From assembly GCF_013377885.1 (NCBI RefSeq), contig NZ_JABKAU010000008.1, forward strand, positions 62,001 to 126,000: a DNA stretch of 64,000 nucleotides, given 5' to 3'. The position numbers and the translations under genes are program-made. Positions 50,987-59,635 of this stretch are shown here, in pieces. Within the stretch, counting starts at the first letter, position 1. Every line of letters begins with the position of its first letter. A model generated the notes under the pieces. It had not been told where the DNA came from. It saw only the letters and a program-made list of their open reading frames with translations, and did not search any database. Source of the stretch: Hymenobacter lapidiphilus. Lineage in GTDB: Bacteria; Bacteroidota; Bacteroidia; Cytophagales; Hymenobacteraceae.

Positions 50987-52033
50987 CTACTGGGCAGCAG
51001 CAGTCGGCACCCGCCGGTTCATCACCCGGAACCAGAGCGGGGGCACGGCAGCCAGCAGCAACATGCCGGGGTAGCCGGTGGGCATCTGGGGCGAGGCCGG
51101 CTGGTGGCGCAGGGTGTGGTAGGGCCGCGAGGCCAGGTAGTGATGGTCGGAGTGGCGGGTGAGCTCGTAGAGCAGGATGCGGCCCACGGCGTGCTCCGAG
51201 TTCCAGGAGTGGTGCGGCTGCACCCGCTCGTAGCCGCCGCCGGCCGTGCGTTGGCGCAGCAGGCCATAGTGTTCCACGTAGTTTACCAGCTGAAACAGCA
51301 CCGCGCCCACCAGCGCCGCGCCGGCCCAGGCCAGTAGTCCCAGCGGGCCAAAAATCAATCCTGCTACCGCCACGGCCGCCAGCTGCACCGCCATAAACCG
51401 CAGCAACTGGTTCTGGCCGCTCCAGGCCGGCACCTCCAGCCGCCGCAACCGCTCCGCCTCCAAATGCCAGGCCGAGCGGAATTCTCCCCCCAAAGCCCGC
51501 GGCAGAAACTGCCAGAACGGCTCGTTGAAGCGCGAAGTGGCGGGGTCGAGGGGCGTGGCCACGTGGCGGTGGTGGCCCCGGTTGTGCTCAATGAAAAAGT
51601 GTAGGTACAGGGCGCTGCCCAGCAGCACCTGTGCCAGTCGCTGCTCGTAGCCACGGCTGCGGTGCCCCAGCTCGTGGGCCACGTTAATGCCCAGCGAACC
51701 GCCGCAAATGCCCATGCTCAGCACCAACCCCGCCGTTTCCGTGCCCGTCAGTGGTACCCCCGTAACTACGGCCAGGTACCAAACCAGTAGGCCCACATGC
51801 AGCGGCACGCACAGGTACAGCAGCCAGTCGAAGAACGGATGGTGCGGCGCCCCTGCAGTTGCCGGCTCGCTGCTGACTATGGTACGCGGCGGCACTGCCA
51901 GCTCCAGCAGTGGCACCAACCCGAACACGAACAGCGGCGTGAGCCAGGCCCAGGGGCCGCGCCATACAAGGCCCGCGGCCACGCAGGCCGGCACGAGGTA
52001 GGCACACAGGTAGCGAAGGTCGGCGGCGCGCAT
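50987..52033 (-). CDS. Alkane 1-monooxygenase/fatty-acid hydroxylase, AlkB type
   Basis: This non-haem di-iron membrane hydroxylase has 348 residues, about six hydrophobic segments and all histidine boxes of the AlkB group: NVAHELGHR, EHNRGHHRHVATPLDPAT, and LTRHSDHHY near the end, plus the AlkB-specific NYVEHYGL. Those features separate it from fatty-acid desaturases. The family oxidises medium-chain alkanes or related chains using rubredoxin electrons; no rubredoxin gene is in the window. The ATG at 52033 is preferred. A LysR gene is divergent, 99 bases away. Confidence 0.9.
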   Translation of the reverse strand: MRAADLRYLCAYLVPACVAAGLVWRGPWAWLTPLFVFGLVPLLELAVPPRTIVSSEPATAGAPHHPFFDWLLYLCVPLHVGLLVWYLAVVTGVPLTGTETAGLVLSMGICGGSLGINVAHELGHRSRGYEQRLAQVLLGSALYLHFFIEHNRGHHRHVATPLDPATSRFNEPFWQFLPRALGGEFRSAWHLEAERLRRLEVPAWSGQNQLLRFMAVQLAAVAVAGLIFGPLGLLAWAGAALVGAVLFQLVNYVEHYGLLRQRTAGGGYERVQPHHSWNSEHAVGRILLYELTRHSDHHYLASRPYHTLRHQPASPQMPTGYPGMLLLAAVPPLWFRVMNRRVPTAAAQ

Positions 52034-52132
52034 AAACGGAAGTGTTTGGGAGGCAGAAGGTAAGCAGAAATCCAGGCCGCGGCAACGGGGCGGAGCCGCC
52101 CGCCCGCGAAACCGCCGTAATTTGCCGCCGCC

Positions 52133-53041
52133 ATGCTCTCTCAAGCCCACGAAGTTTTCCTCGAAGTTGCCCGCCAGCTCAGCTTTACCAAAGCAGGCCA
52201 GACGCTGTTTCTGAGCCAGTCGGCGGTGAGCAAGCGGGTACGGGCGCTGGAGGAGTACTACAAAACGGGCCTGTTCGAGCGGCTGGGCAACAGCGTGCAG
52301 CTCACGCCGGCCGGCGAGCTGCTGTACCAGAAGCTGCTGCTGGCCCGCCAGCTGCAGCACGAACTGCACCTCGAATTCGCGGCCCTCAGCCCCGCCTTCT
52401 CGCCCCCGCTCGATATGGTCATCGGGGCCAGCACCACCATTTCGCTCTACGTGATTCCGCCGGTGCTTTCGGCTTACCTGGGCCAGTTTCCCAACACCCG
52501 GCTCACGCTCAAAAACCGCAACTCCGAAAATATACTAAAGGCCCTGCTCGACCACGAAATCGACCTGGGCATCATCGAAGGCATCCACCGCGTCAGCAAC
52601 GTTACCTACACGCCCCTGCTCACCGACGAGGTAGTAGCAGTATGCTCGGGCCGCAACCCACTGCTGCGTCAGCCTTTGCTGGCCGCCGACCTGCTCCGCA
52701 CGCCCGTGGCCCTGCGCGAAGCCGGTTCGGGCACGCTGGCCGTGCTCGAAGAAGCGCTGGCCACCAAGGGCATCCGCCTCGCCGATTTGCCGGTGAAAGT
52801 GCGCCTGGGTGGTACCGAGGCCCTCAAGAACTTCGTCCGCGTGGATACCTGCCTGGCTTTCCTGCCCCGCCAGGCCGTAACCAAGGAGCTGGCCGCCGGC
52901 GAGCTGGTCGAAGTGCCCATCCTCGACCTGAACCTGGTCCGCCACTTTGAGTTTGTGCAGCGCAAAGGCACCGAAAACAACCTGCCCTATAAGGCCTTCG
53001 TGCAGTTCGCGCGGCGGTATTATGGAGGTACTGGGGGGTAG
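52133..53041 (+). CDS. LysR family transcriptional regulator
   Basis: The 302-residue protein starts MLSQAHEVFLEVARQLSFTK, with the LysR winged-helix helix-turn-helix (TKAGQTLFLSQSAVSKRVRA) at the N-terminus, and the substrate-binding domain after (DMVIGASTTISLYVIPPVLS, LGIIEGIHRVSNVTYTPLLT, RLGGTEALKNFVRVDTCLAF). LysR genes often control the divergent neighbour, here an AlkB-type hydroxylase, sharing a 99-base region. The effector is unknown but could be a chain alkane or fatty acid by context. Confidence 0.92.
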   Translation: MLSQAHEVFLEVARQLSFTKAGQTLFLSQSAVSKRVRALEEYYKTGLFERLGNSVQLTPAGELLYQKLLLARQLQHELHLEFAALSPAFSPPLDMVIGASTTISLYVIPPVLSAYLGQFPNTRLTLKNRNSENILKALLDHEIDLGIIEGIHRVSNVTYTPLLTDEVVAVCSGRNPLLRQPLLAADLLRTPVALREAGSGTLAVLEEALATKGIRLADLPVKVRLGGTEALKNFVRVDTCLAFLPRQAVTKELAAGELVEVPILDLNLVRHFEFVQRKGTENNLPYKAFVQFARRYYGGTGG

Positions 53042-53060
53042 AAGCCTGAGAAAAAAACGG

Positions 53061-53166
53061 TCATGCTGAGCGAAGCCGGAGGCGAAGTCGAAGCATCTCT
53101 ACCGCTTCGTTGCAGTCGGCAGAGTTAGCATTGCAGTAGAGATGCTTCGACTACGCTCAGCATGAC
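53061..53166. repeat. Palindrome family A copy 7
   Basis: TCATGCTGAGCGAAGCC on the left and the complement ending CGCTCAGCATGA on the right enclose GAAGCATCTCTACCGC and GCAGTAGAGATGCTTC. It lies between the LysR gene and threonine synthase. Confidence 0.82.
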
Positions 53167-53275
53167 GTTCCTTCTACTAAACACTCGGTATTATTCCAAA
53201 ACGGCATGGCCTATTCCAAGTAGCCATTTGTTTTCGGCATACAGGGCAGGGAATTTTGCGTTCAACTCTCTGCCT

Positions 53276-54478
53276 ATGAACCCGACTACCGAAACCCTTA
53301 CCCGCCTGCACGAACTGGAATGCTCCGAGTGCGGCCAGCCCCATTCTGCGCATCGTATGCAGCTTGTGTCGGAGTGCCACCAGGTGCCGCTGGTGGCCAC
53401 CTACGACCTTCGGGAGCGGCTTTCCCGTTCCGCCGCCATCAACCCGGCCGATGCCTCTATGTGGCGCTACCGGGCCCTGCTGCCCCTGCTCGATGACAAG
53501 AACAAGGTGACCCTGGGCGAAGGAATGACGCCGCTGCTGCACCTGCCCACCTTGGGCGGCCGCTACGACTTGTCCAGCCTCCTGCTCAAGGATGAAGGCC
53601 AGAACCCCACTGGCTCGTTTAAGGCCCGGGGTCTGAGTATGGCCGTCTCCAAGGCCAAGGAGCTGGGCGCTACCGGCTGCATCATCCCGACGGCCGGCAA
53701 TGCGGGCGTGGCGCTGGCGGCCTACTGTGCCCGGGCAGGTATGCGGGCCGTGGTGGCAATGCCCCGCCACACGCCCAAGGCCTTCAAGGAGGCCTGTTAC
53801 TGGTACGGGGCCGAAGTGCAGCTCATTGACGGCCTCATCAACGACTGTGCCGCTTGGGTGCGCCAGCGCAACGCCAATGGCGAGTTGCTCGACGTTTCGA
53901 CCCTCAAAGAACCCTACCGCCTGGAGGGCAAGAAAACCATGGGCTACGAGCTGGCCGAACAGCTCAACTGGCAGCTGCCCGACGTACTGCTGTACCCGGC
54001 CGGCGGCGGCACTGGCCTCATCGGTATCTGGAAAGCGTTCCGCGAAATGCAGCAGCTGGGCTGGCTGGCCCCCGATGCCAAACTGCCCCGCATGGTAGCC
54101 GTGCAGGCCGACGCCTGCCAGCCGCTGGTAGCTACTTATACCGGCCAGCAGGCCAACTGCCACGCTTATATCGGCCGTCCTTCCATTGCCAACGGCTTGG
54201 CCGTACCCCACCCGATGGGCGAGAAAATGATGTTGCGCGTGCTGGCCGAATCCAACGGCACGGCGCTAAGCATAACCGATGAGGAAATGATAGAAGGTAT
54301 GCGCGAGCTGGCCCGTCACGAAGGCCTGTTGGTAGCACCCGAGGGCGGAGCCGTCTGGCTGGCGGCCCGCAAGCTGCTAGCCTCGGGCTGGATTGCCCCC
54401 GGCGAGCAAATCCTGCTGCTCAATACCGGCTCGGCCGATAAGTACATGGAAAACGTGGAGGGCCGCTGGGAGAAGTAG
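53276..54478 (+). CDS. thrC: Threonine synthase
   Basis: ThrC converts O-phosphohomoserine to threonine with PLP. The 400-residue protein has a small zinc-ribbon-like start (LECSECGQPHSAHRMQLVSEC), the PLP lysine in NPTGSFKARGLSMAVS, the phosphate cradle TAGNAGVALAAYCARAG, the substrate region YPAGGGTGLIGIWKAFREMQ, and the closing motif LNTGSADKYME. The length is usual for the class that starts with a zinc ribbon. The ATG at 53276 follows an upstream region with no coding character. No other threonine pathway genes lie in the window. Confidence 0.92.
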   Translation: MNPTTETLTRLHELECSECGQPHSAHRMQLVSECHQVPLVATYDLRERLSRSAAINPADASMWRYRALLPLLDDKNKVTLGEGMTPLLHLPTLGGRYDLSSLLLKDEGQNPTGSFKARGLSMAVSKAKELGATGCIIPTAGNAGVALAAYCARAGMRAVVAMPRHTPKAFKEACYWYGAEVQLIDGLINDCAAWVRQRNANGELLDVSTLKEPYRLEGKKTMGYELAEQLNWQLPDVLLYPAGGGTGLIGIWKAFREMQQLGWLAPDAKLPRMVAVQADACQPLVATYTGQQANCHAYIGRPSIANGLAVPHPMGEKMMLRVLAESNGTALSITDEEMIEGMRELARHEGLLVAPEGGAVWLAARKLLASGWIAPGEQILLLNTGSADKYMENVEGRWEK

Positions 54479-54761
54479 CAAGAGTAGCCAGGGACTTAAG
54501 GGGGCAGTTGTTTTCCTGGCACGTAAGGCCGCCGGGCTTTGGTTACCCCTACATCGTGCAGGGTAACTAAAGGATAGGCCAGCTAAGCCCTGTCCCTACC
54601 CCGCCCTTCCTGGATTGGGATAAGTATGAAAAATATTAGAGTGATAGAATAAGAGTGGTATCAGAGAAACGATGTGGTTTTTTGTGAAAATGTCCTTCAG
54701 ATTTAAAGGGTTGTATCAATAAAAAGATATTATTTCAGTAATTAGGCCTTGGACAATAGGG
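54479..54761. other. AT-rich intergenic region before the ammonium transporter gene
   Basis: The 283 bases include an AT-rich block (54600-54740) with AATATTAG, GATATTATTTCAG and AATAAAAAG. It probably carries the amt promoter; no exact TAnnTTTG box is present. No gene is supported. Confidence 0.5.
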
Positions 54762-56168
54762 GTGCTTACTGAAATAAACGTGATAAAGACTCAAACTGCT
54801 TCCTTCCGGCCGAGCCGCACCTTACTATTGCTGCTGGTGCTGGTGGCACTGGCCTTCATTGCTGCCTTCGTGCGGGTGCCGCACCCGGCCGCGGCCCCCG
54901 GCTCGCTCAACGGCGCCGATGTTGCCTGGATGCTTACGGCCTCGGCCCTGGTGTTGCTGATGACGCCGGGGCTGTCGTTTTTTTACGGAGGCATGGTGCG
55001 TCCCAAAAATGTTATCAGCACCATGCTTCAGAGCTTTGTGGCGCTGGGGGTGGTATCGGTACTGTTCTATTTCGTGGGCTTCTCGCTGTGTTATGGTACC
55101 TCCTGGCACGGGCTGATTGGTAATCCGCTCACGTTTGCCCTGTTGCGCGACGTGGGTACGGCTCCTAACCCGGTATTCGCGGCCGGTATTCCATTCGTGC
55201 TCTTCTTCGCCTTCCAGCTCAAGTTTGCCATCATTACGCCGGCTCTCATAACCGGCTCGTTTGCCGAGCGGGTGCGCTTTAAAGGCTACTTGGCTTTTAT
55301 GGTGCTGTTCAGCCTGCTGATTTATTGCCCGCTGGCGCACTGGACCTGGCATCCGGAGGGCTTTCTGCGGCAGTGGGGCGTACTCGACTTTGCGGGCGGT
55401 ACGGTGGTGCATATTTCGGCCGGTGTTGCGGCCTTGGCCGGAGCCCTGGTGCTTGGGCAACGCTCGGCCAGCCTGCGGACCTCCCCATTTTCGACGCCCA
55501 ACGTGCCCTACGTGCTGCTGGGTACGGGTTTGCTGTGGTTTGGCTGGTTCGGGTTCAATGCCGGCTCGGCGCTGGGTGCCAATGAGCTGGCGGCCCTTTC
55601 GTTTGTGAATACCAACCTGGCCTCGGCCGCTGCCCTGCTGGCCTGGGTGCTGGTGGAAGTGGTGCGCGGGGGCAAGCCAACTGCGGTGGGGGCCTGCACC
55701 GGGGCCGTGGTGGGCCTGGTGGCCATCACGCCCGCCGCTGGCTACGTCGATTACGGCCAGAGTATCCTGTTCGGGGTTCTGGCCGCCCTCATCAGCCACA
55801 CCGCCGTGCACTGGAAAAACGCCCGTACCACCATCGACGACACGCTCGACGTGTTCCCCTGCCACGGCCTGGGCGGTATCGTGGGCATGTTGCTCACAGG
55901 CATCTTTGCCGATAAGGTAGGCCTTATACACGGTTCGGCCACTACGTTCGGCTACCACGTGCTGGGGCTGGGTATCGTGGTAGGCTACTCCTTCGGCGGC
56001 TCCTGGCTGCTACTCAAGCTCACCGACCGGCTTGTGGGCCTGCGCGTGCAATTGCCCGAGGAAGAACTGGGCCTCGACCTGAGCCAGCACGAGGAATCGA
56101 CCTACCACACCGATGAGGAGTTTGAGCGCACTTATCGCCGTGCTATGCCGCAGAACACGGTAGGCTAA
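54762..56168 (+). CDS. amtB: Ammonium transporter
   Basis: Amt carries ammonium or ammonia across the inner membrane. The 468-residue protein has eleven hydrophobic segments. It shows the family signatures: DVAWMLTASALVLLMTPGLS, FFYGGMVRPKNVISTMLQSF, the twin-His region (FAGGTVVHISAGVAALAGAL) and later FPCHGLGGIVGMLLTGIFAD. The cytosolic C-terminus (LPEEELGLDLSQHEESTYHT) is the regulated tail. No PII gene follows. GTG at 54762 or 54780 can start the reading frame; 54762 is used with reservation, as no clear ribosome-binding site separates the two. Confidence 0.9.
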   Translation: MLTEINVIKTQTASFRPSRTLLLLLVLVALAFIAAFVRVPHPAAAPGSLNGADVAWMLTASALVLLMTPGLSFFYGGMVRPKNVISTMLQSFVALGVVSVLFYFVGFSLCYGTSWHGLIGNPLTFALLRDVGTAPNPVFAAGIPFVLFFAFQLKFAIITPALITGSFAERVRFKGYLAFMVLFSLLIYCPLAHWTWHPEGFLRQWGVLDFAGGTVVHISAGVAALAGALVLGQRSASLRTSPFSTPNVPYVLLGTGLLWFGWFGFNAGSALGANELAALSFVNTNLASAAALLAWVLVEVVRGGKPTAVGACTGAVVGLVAITPAAGYVDYGQSILFGVLAALISHTAVHWKNARTTIDDTLDVFPCHGLGGIVGMLLTGIFADKVGLIHGSATTFGYHVLGLGIVVGYSFGGSWLLLKLTDRLVGLRVQLPEEELGLDLSQHEESTYHTDEEFERTYRRAMPQNTVG

Positions 56169-56178
56169 AAGGCCAACA

Positions 56179-56253
56179 AGCAAAGAGTACAGCAGCCCGC
56201 AACTATCGAAGCCCAGCTGGTGCTACAATAGTTGCGGGCTGCTGTACTTTGCT
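56179..56253. repeat. Palindrome overlapping the end of the DUF167 gene
   Basis: Left arm 56179-56206 and right arm 56228-56253 are complementary except for two unpaired bases. The right arm encodes the last residues (YSSPQLL) of the DUF167 protein. The loop is 21 bases. It ends both the amt and DUF167 genes. Confidence 0.85.
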
Positions 56254-56504
56254 AACACCGCCTGAAAATCCACCTCCGAAAGGCCCCCGATTTCCACTTT
56301 CTTGAAGGGCGCAGTGTGGCCGCTGAGCAGCGTAAGGCTGGATTTGCCCACGCCGAACACTTCCGCCAGATAAGCCACTAGGCAGGCATTGGCCTTGCCA
56401 TCCTGGGCCGGGGCATGCAGCCGCACCGTAACGGTGCCGTCGGGGGCAACTGCCAGCTGGTTGTGGCGGGCGTTGGGCTTGGCTTTCAGATGCAGAACGG
56501 GCAA
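56223..56504 (-). CDS. DUF167 (YggU) family protein
   Basis: The 93-residue protein begins LPVLHLKAKPNARHNQL from a TTG at 56504; an in-frame stop (TGA) lies just upstream, so no longer start exists. The DUF167 pattern is present: VTVRLHAPAQDGKANACLVA, YLAEVFGVGKSSLTLLSG and FKKVEIGGLSEVDFQAVLAK. The function is unknown. The TTG immediately follows the upstream gene's TGA, which suggests coupled translation. The end of the gene lies within a palindrome. Confidence 0.85.
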   Translation of the reverse strand: MPVLHLKAKPNARHNQLAVAPDGTVTVRLHAPAQDGKANACLVAYLAEVFGVGKSSLTLLSGHTAPFKKVEIGGLSEVDFQAVLAKYSSPQLL

Positions 56505-56507
56505 GGC

Positions 56508-56708
56508 TCAGGCCGGCGAGTTATAAGCGTCGTACACGTTCCAGGCCCAGATGAGGAAAGGCACGATGATAGTCCAGACCAGCAGAAAGCTGATGGTACC
56601 GCCAACGGCCCAGATGAGAAAGGCCTTCAGAAACTGACCTTTAATAAGCTGGCCTAATCCGGGCACGAAGATGGAAACCAGGGCGGGTAGCCCGTACGTC
56701 TGTTGCAT
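56508..56708 (-). CDS. Small membrane protein, 66 residues
   Basis: The protein MQQTYGLPALVSIFVPGLGQ continues with LIKGQFLKAFLIWAVGGTIS and FLLVWTIIVPFLIWAWNVYD, giving two hydrophobic helices with a charged link. It resembles small TM2-like proteins of unknown role. It lies directly before the DUF167 gene (3 bases) and after the endonuclease III gene in the same direction. ATG at 56708 is used; the frame further upstream is not coding. Confidence 0.75.
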   Translation of the reverse strand: MQQTYGLPALVSIFVPGLGQLIKGQFLKAFLIWAVGGTISFLLVWTIIVPFLIWAWNVYDAYNSPA

Positions 56709-56788
56709 AGGTGAAGAATGAGGGGGTGAACGGGGACAGGAAGAAGGGAGAACCAAGAGGCAATATGCATCAAATCGGCCCACTTTTG

Positions 56789-57556
56789 CTATGTGGCTGG
56801 CTGCTCAACATCCCCTTCATGCCTTCCCGCCGGAACCCGCGCCTGCCCGAAGGGGCAGCGCTCCAGCAGCGTGCAGCGGCCGCAGGCAGGCGTGTGGAAG
56901 TAGCAGCACTTCTGGCCGTGGAACATGAATACTTCGTGGTGGTCGTACACCTGCTGGGCCTCCCAGTCGGGGGGCAGCAGGTTCGCCAGCTGCTTGTGGG
57001 CCACTGCCTCGCCTACCTTGGGGCCAATGAGGCCCAAGCGCTGGGCCACGCGGTGGTGGTGGCTATCGACGGGCATGGCCGGACGGCGCAGGGTGCTGAA
57101 CAGCAGCACGGCGGCGCTGGTTTTGGGCCCCACGCCGGGCAGCTGTTCCAGCCAGGCCCGCGCTTCCGGAATGGGCAAATCGGCCAGAAACGCCAGGTCG
57201 CAGGGGCCGCCTTCGCAGCGCTGGCCCACTTCGCGCAGAATCTGCTGGAGCCGCGGGGCCTTCTGCTCGGGCCAGGTGCAGGGGCTGATGGCGGCTTCGA
57301 CCTCAGCCGTAGGCGCATCGCGCACTTCGTCCCAGGTCGGGAAGCGGGCCCGTAGCTGCTGGTAGGCCCGGTGCGAATCCTGGTTGCGGGTGCGGTGGGA
57401 GAGTAGCGAGCTGATTAGCTCGCTGAGCGGGTCTTTGGTCGCAAAAAATGCCACCGGACAGCCGTATTCGGTGCAAAGCTTCGCGTGGGCCCATAAGGCC
57501 AATTCCTGGCGTTCGGCCAGCGCAGGTTCAGTAGCAGAAGTAGGGGAATTTTTCAC
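56789..57556 (-). CDS. nth: Endonuclease III-like DNA glycosylase (Nth)
   Basis: This HhH-GPD DNA glycosylase removes oxidised pyrimidines. The 255-residue protein has the active region LEQLPGVGPKTSAAVLLFST with the catalytic lysine (PKT), the Asp in MPVDSHHHRVAQRLG, and the iron-sulfur cluster cysteines in CCYFHTPACGRCTLLERCPF. The length is somewhat more than E. coli Nth due to an N-terminal extension. The catalytic Lys and Asp are both present, so it should be active as glycosylase and AP lyase. Confidence 0.9.
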   Translation of the reverse strand: MKNSPTSATEPALAERQELALWAHAKLCTEYGCPVAFFATKDPLSELISSLLSHRTRNQDSHRAYQQLRARFPTWDEVRDAPTAEVEAAISPCTWPEQKAPRLQQILREVGQRCEGGPCDLAFLADLPIPEARAWLEQLPGVGPKTSAAVLLFSTLRRPAMPVDSHHHRVAQRLGLIGPKVGEAVAHKQLANLLPPDWEAQQVYDHHEVFMFHGQKCCYFHTPACGRCTLLERCPFGQARVPAGRHEGDVEQPAT

Positions 57557-57609
57557 CCGCTTTCCTACGTAGGCTTGCGTTGGCAGTTGCCAGTGAGGAG
57601 TTGGTAATT

Positions 57610-57706
57610 GTCATGCTGAGCGCAGCCGAAGCATCTCTCCCGCAATAGTATTCTCACTGCTGGGTTTACCACTGCGGTAGAGATGCTTCGACTGCGCTCA
57701 GCATGA
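57610..57706. repeat. Palindrome family A copy 8
   Basis: TCATGCTGAGCGCAGCC and the complement ending in CAGCATGA enclose GAAGCATCTCTCCCGCAATAG and GCGGTAGAGATGCTTC, with the inner part diverged. It lies upstream of nth and downstream of the hypothetical gene at 57724. Confidence 0.85.
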
Positions 57707-57723
57707 CGTTCATTCTCTACTTC

Positions 57724-58599
57724 CTACCGGCCGGTGTTGTACAAAAGCACGGCCTGCTTAACGTTGTTCTGCGACTTGCCCCCGATGGCCAGCGGTACAA
57801 TGGCCAGCGGAATGGCCGCATACATCAGCGGCGACACCGAGAAGCCGTTGCTGCCGCCCAGGCTTGAGAGCACGCCTGCCAGCAGCAGGCCGCCCGCGCC
57901 CACGTAGCTGAGCGTTGTGAAAGTTTGGTAGCGGCGGGCACTGGCCAGCAGCTGCTGGGCCCCGGCGTTATCGGTGGTAGCCAGCTGCAGGTTGCGGATG
58001 CTCAGGTCCTCAATCGGGCCATTGTCCTTGCTGAAATACTCGTTGCGCACCGTGCGATAACCGCCAAAACCACCGAAGCCGCCGTAGGGGTTGTACCCGT
58101 AAGGGCTGTAGCCGCCGGGGCCGATGCCGTTGTTGCTGTATTGTTGTTGCGTGATGGAGTACAGGCTGATGCGGCCCACCCGGTCGCGGCGCAGGGTGCT
58201 TTCGCGCTTGCTGCGGCCAGGCAGGGTAGTGCGCACGTAAAAACCGCTCTGGTCTTCGTAGTAGCGCACATCATTCAGGTCGAGCTTCTGCTGGCCATCA
58301 ACCAGCAGAAAAGTGCGCCCGAACACCGGACTGCGAACCTCTACATCGTAGCCGCGCAGTACCTGTCCCGATTTGAGCCCTACGCTATAGCTGGTGGTGT
58401 TGGCGGGCGGCAGCGGAGCCTGGCGCGGGTCGGGGGCCGGTGCAGTTGGGGCTGGGGCCAGCACTGGCGGGGCTGCGGGGCGGGTGGTATCGGGTGGGGT
58501 AGGAGCAGGTACTGTACTCAGCTCGCGGGGTGTTTGCTGGGCCAGCGCCGGTTGTACAAAGGCGCTCAGCGCCAACAAAGGAAGAAATCGAAGCAGCAT
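57724..58599 (-). CDS. Secreted hypothetical protein, 291 residues
   Basis: After a signal peptide (MLLRFLPLLALSAFVQPALAQ) comes a Pro/Ala/Thr-rich linker (APTPPDTTRPAAPPVLAPAP), then a beta-rich core (YSVGLKSGQVLRGYDVEVRS, VRYYEDQSGFYVRTTLPGRS), a Gly/Tyr/Pro-rich stretch (GPGGYSPYGYNPYGGFGGFG) and a hydrophobic C-terminal part (SYVGAGGLLLAGVLSSLGG, PLMYAAIPLAIVPLAIGGKS). The last may be one or two membrane helices. No family is recognised. The ATG at 58599 starts the signal peptide; upstream codons in the same frame look non-coding. Confidence 0.75.
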   Translation of the reverse strand: MLLRFLPLLALSAFVQPALAQQTPRELSTVPAPTPPDTTRPAAPPVLAPAPTAPAPDPRQAPLPPANTTSYSVGLKSGQVLRGYDVEVRSPVFGRTFLLVDGQQKLDLNDVRYYEDQSGFYVRTTLPGRSKRESTLRRDRVGRISLYSITQQQYSNNGIGPGGYSPYGYNPYGGFGGFGGYRTVRNEYFSKDNGPIEDLSIRNLQLATTDNAGAQQLLASARRYQTFTTLSYVGAGGLLLAGVLSSLGGSNGFSVSPLMYAAIPLAIVPLAIGGKSQNNVKQAVLLYNTGR

Positions 58600-58774
58600 A
58601 AAAGCAAATAACGTAGAAAGCCCGAAAATACGGATAGTGCCTCGCACTATCCTCCCGGCAAAGCCACCTGTCAAGCATCGGCTCCGCGGGCACCTGCCCC
58701 GCTATATTCATGCCGGGTTGCCCGGCGTACGGAGCCCGCTGCGTGGCTTGGGCGGCCCCGACGGGCGGGCTGCC

Positions 58775-58782
58775 TATCTTTG
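58775..58782 (+). promoter_or_regulatory. Bacteroidota-type -7 box (TATCTTTG)
   Basis: The octamer fits TAnnTTTG and lies 39 bases before the RNA methyltransferase ATG. A TTG lies 24 bases upstream, slightly further than the usual spacing. Confidence 0.45.
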
Positions 58783-58821
58783 GCCCCGCGCGGCACGTTC
58801 TGCCGGCTGCTTTGCCTGCTT

Positions 58822-59631
58822 ATGTTCGCTTCCGACGCCATTACTTCGCCCCAGAACCCGCGCATCAAAAACCTGCTGCGGCTCCAGCAAAAATCGGCTG
58901 AGCGCCGCAGCCAGGGCCTTACCATCATCGAGGGGCTGCGCGAGCTGACCATTGCCCGGGCCAATGGGGTAGCGGTGCCCACCGTATTTGTGTGCGCCGA
59001 GCTGGCCGGCCCAGCCCACGAAGCCGAACTACAGGCCCTTTTTGCCGGCTCCGACACCGAGCGGGTCTCCGTGTCGAAGGCTGTGTTTGGGAAAGTGGCC
59101 TACCGTGAAGGCTCCGACGGTGTGCTGGCCCTGGCCCGCCCGCCCCATCACACCCTCGAAAGCCTCGTACTGCCCCCAAACCCGCTGCTGCTGGTACTCG
59201 AAGCCGTAGAGAAGCCCGGCAACCTGGGCGCCATCCTGCGCACCGCCGACGCGGCCCGGGCCACGGCCGTCATCGTCTGCGACCCGCGCACCGACCTGTT
59301 CAACCCCAACGCCATCCGCAGCAGCATCGGCTGCTCGTTCACGGTGCCTACCGTGGCCACTTCGCGCCCCGAGCTGCTGGCCTGGTGCGCCGCCCGCGGC
59401 ATCCGGACCTACGCCGCCGCCCTCACCGAGCGGGCCGTGCCGTACACCACCTGCGACTTTCGCGGCCCCACAGCCCTGGTGATGGGCACCGAAGCCGATG
59501 GCCTCACCCCCGAGCTCATGCAGGCCTGCGACCAGACCATCATCATCCCGATGCAGGGCTACATCGATTCGCTCAACGTGAGCACTGCCACGGCCATTCT
59601 CACGTTTGAAGCCGTGCGCCAGCGGATGTAA
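58822..59631 (+). CDS. SpoU/TrmH family RNA 2'-O-methyltransferase
   Basis: The 269-residue protein has the N-terminal L30e-like part (NPRIKNLLRLQQKSAERRSQ, LTIIEGLRELTIA) and the SPOUT motifs: EAVEKPGNLGAILRTADAAR (motif 1), PTALVMGTEADGLTPELMQA (motif 2) and IPMQGYIDSLNVSTATAI (motif 3). The three motifs make the deep trefoil knot that binds SAM. It methylates ribose in 23S rRNA or tRNA; the target is not predictable. The ATG at 58822 is preferred, giving a usual length. Its end is four bases from the convergent DoxX-like gene. Confidence 0.92.
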   Translation: MFASDAITSPQNPRIKNLLRLQQKSAERRSQGLTIIEGLRELTIARANGVAVPTVFVCAELAGPAHEAELQALFAGSDTERVSVSKAVFGKVAYREGSDGVLALARPPHHTLESLVLPPNPLLLVLEAVEKPGNLGAILRTADAARATAVIVCDPRTDLFNPNAIRSSIGCSFTVPTVATSRPELLAWCAARGIRTYAAALTERAVPYTTCDFRGPTALVMGTEADGLTPELMQACDQTIIIPMQGYIDSLNVSTATAILTFEAVRQRM

Positions 59632-59635
59632 CTGC

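Noticed and set aside
54825-55958. 377-codon reverse ORF opposite the ammonium transporter
   Set aside because: Antisense shadow; composition rich in Gln, His and Arg with no motif.
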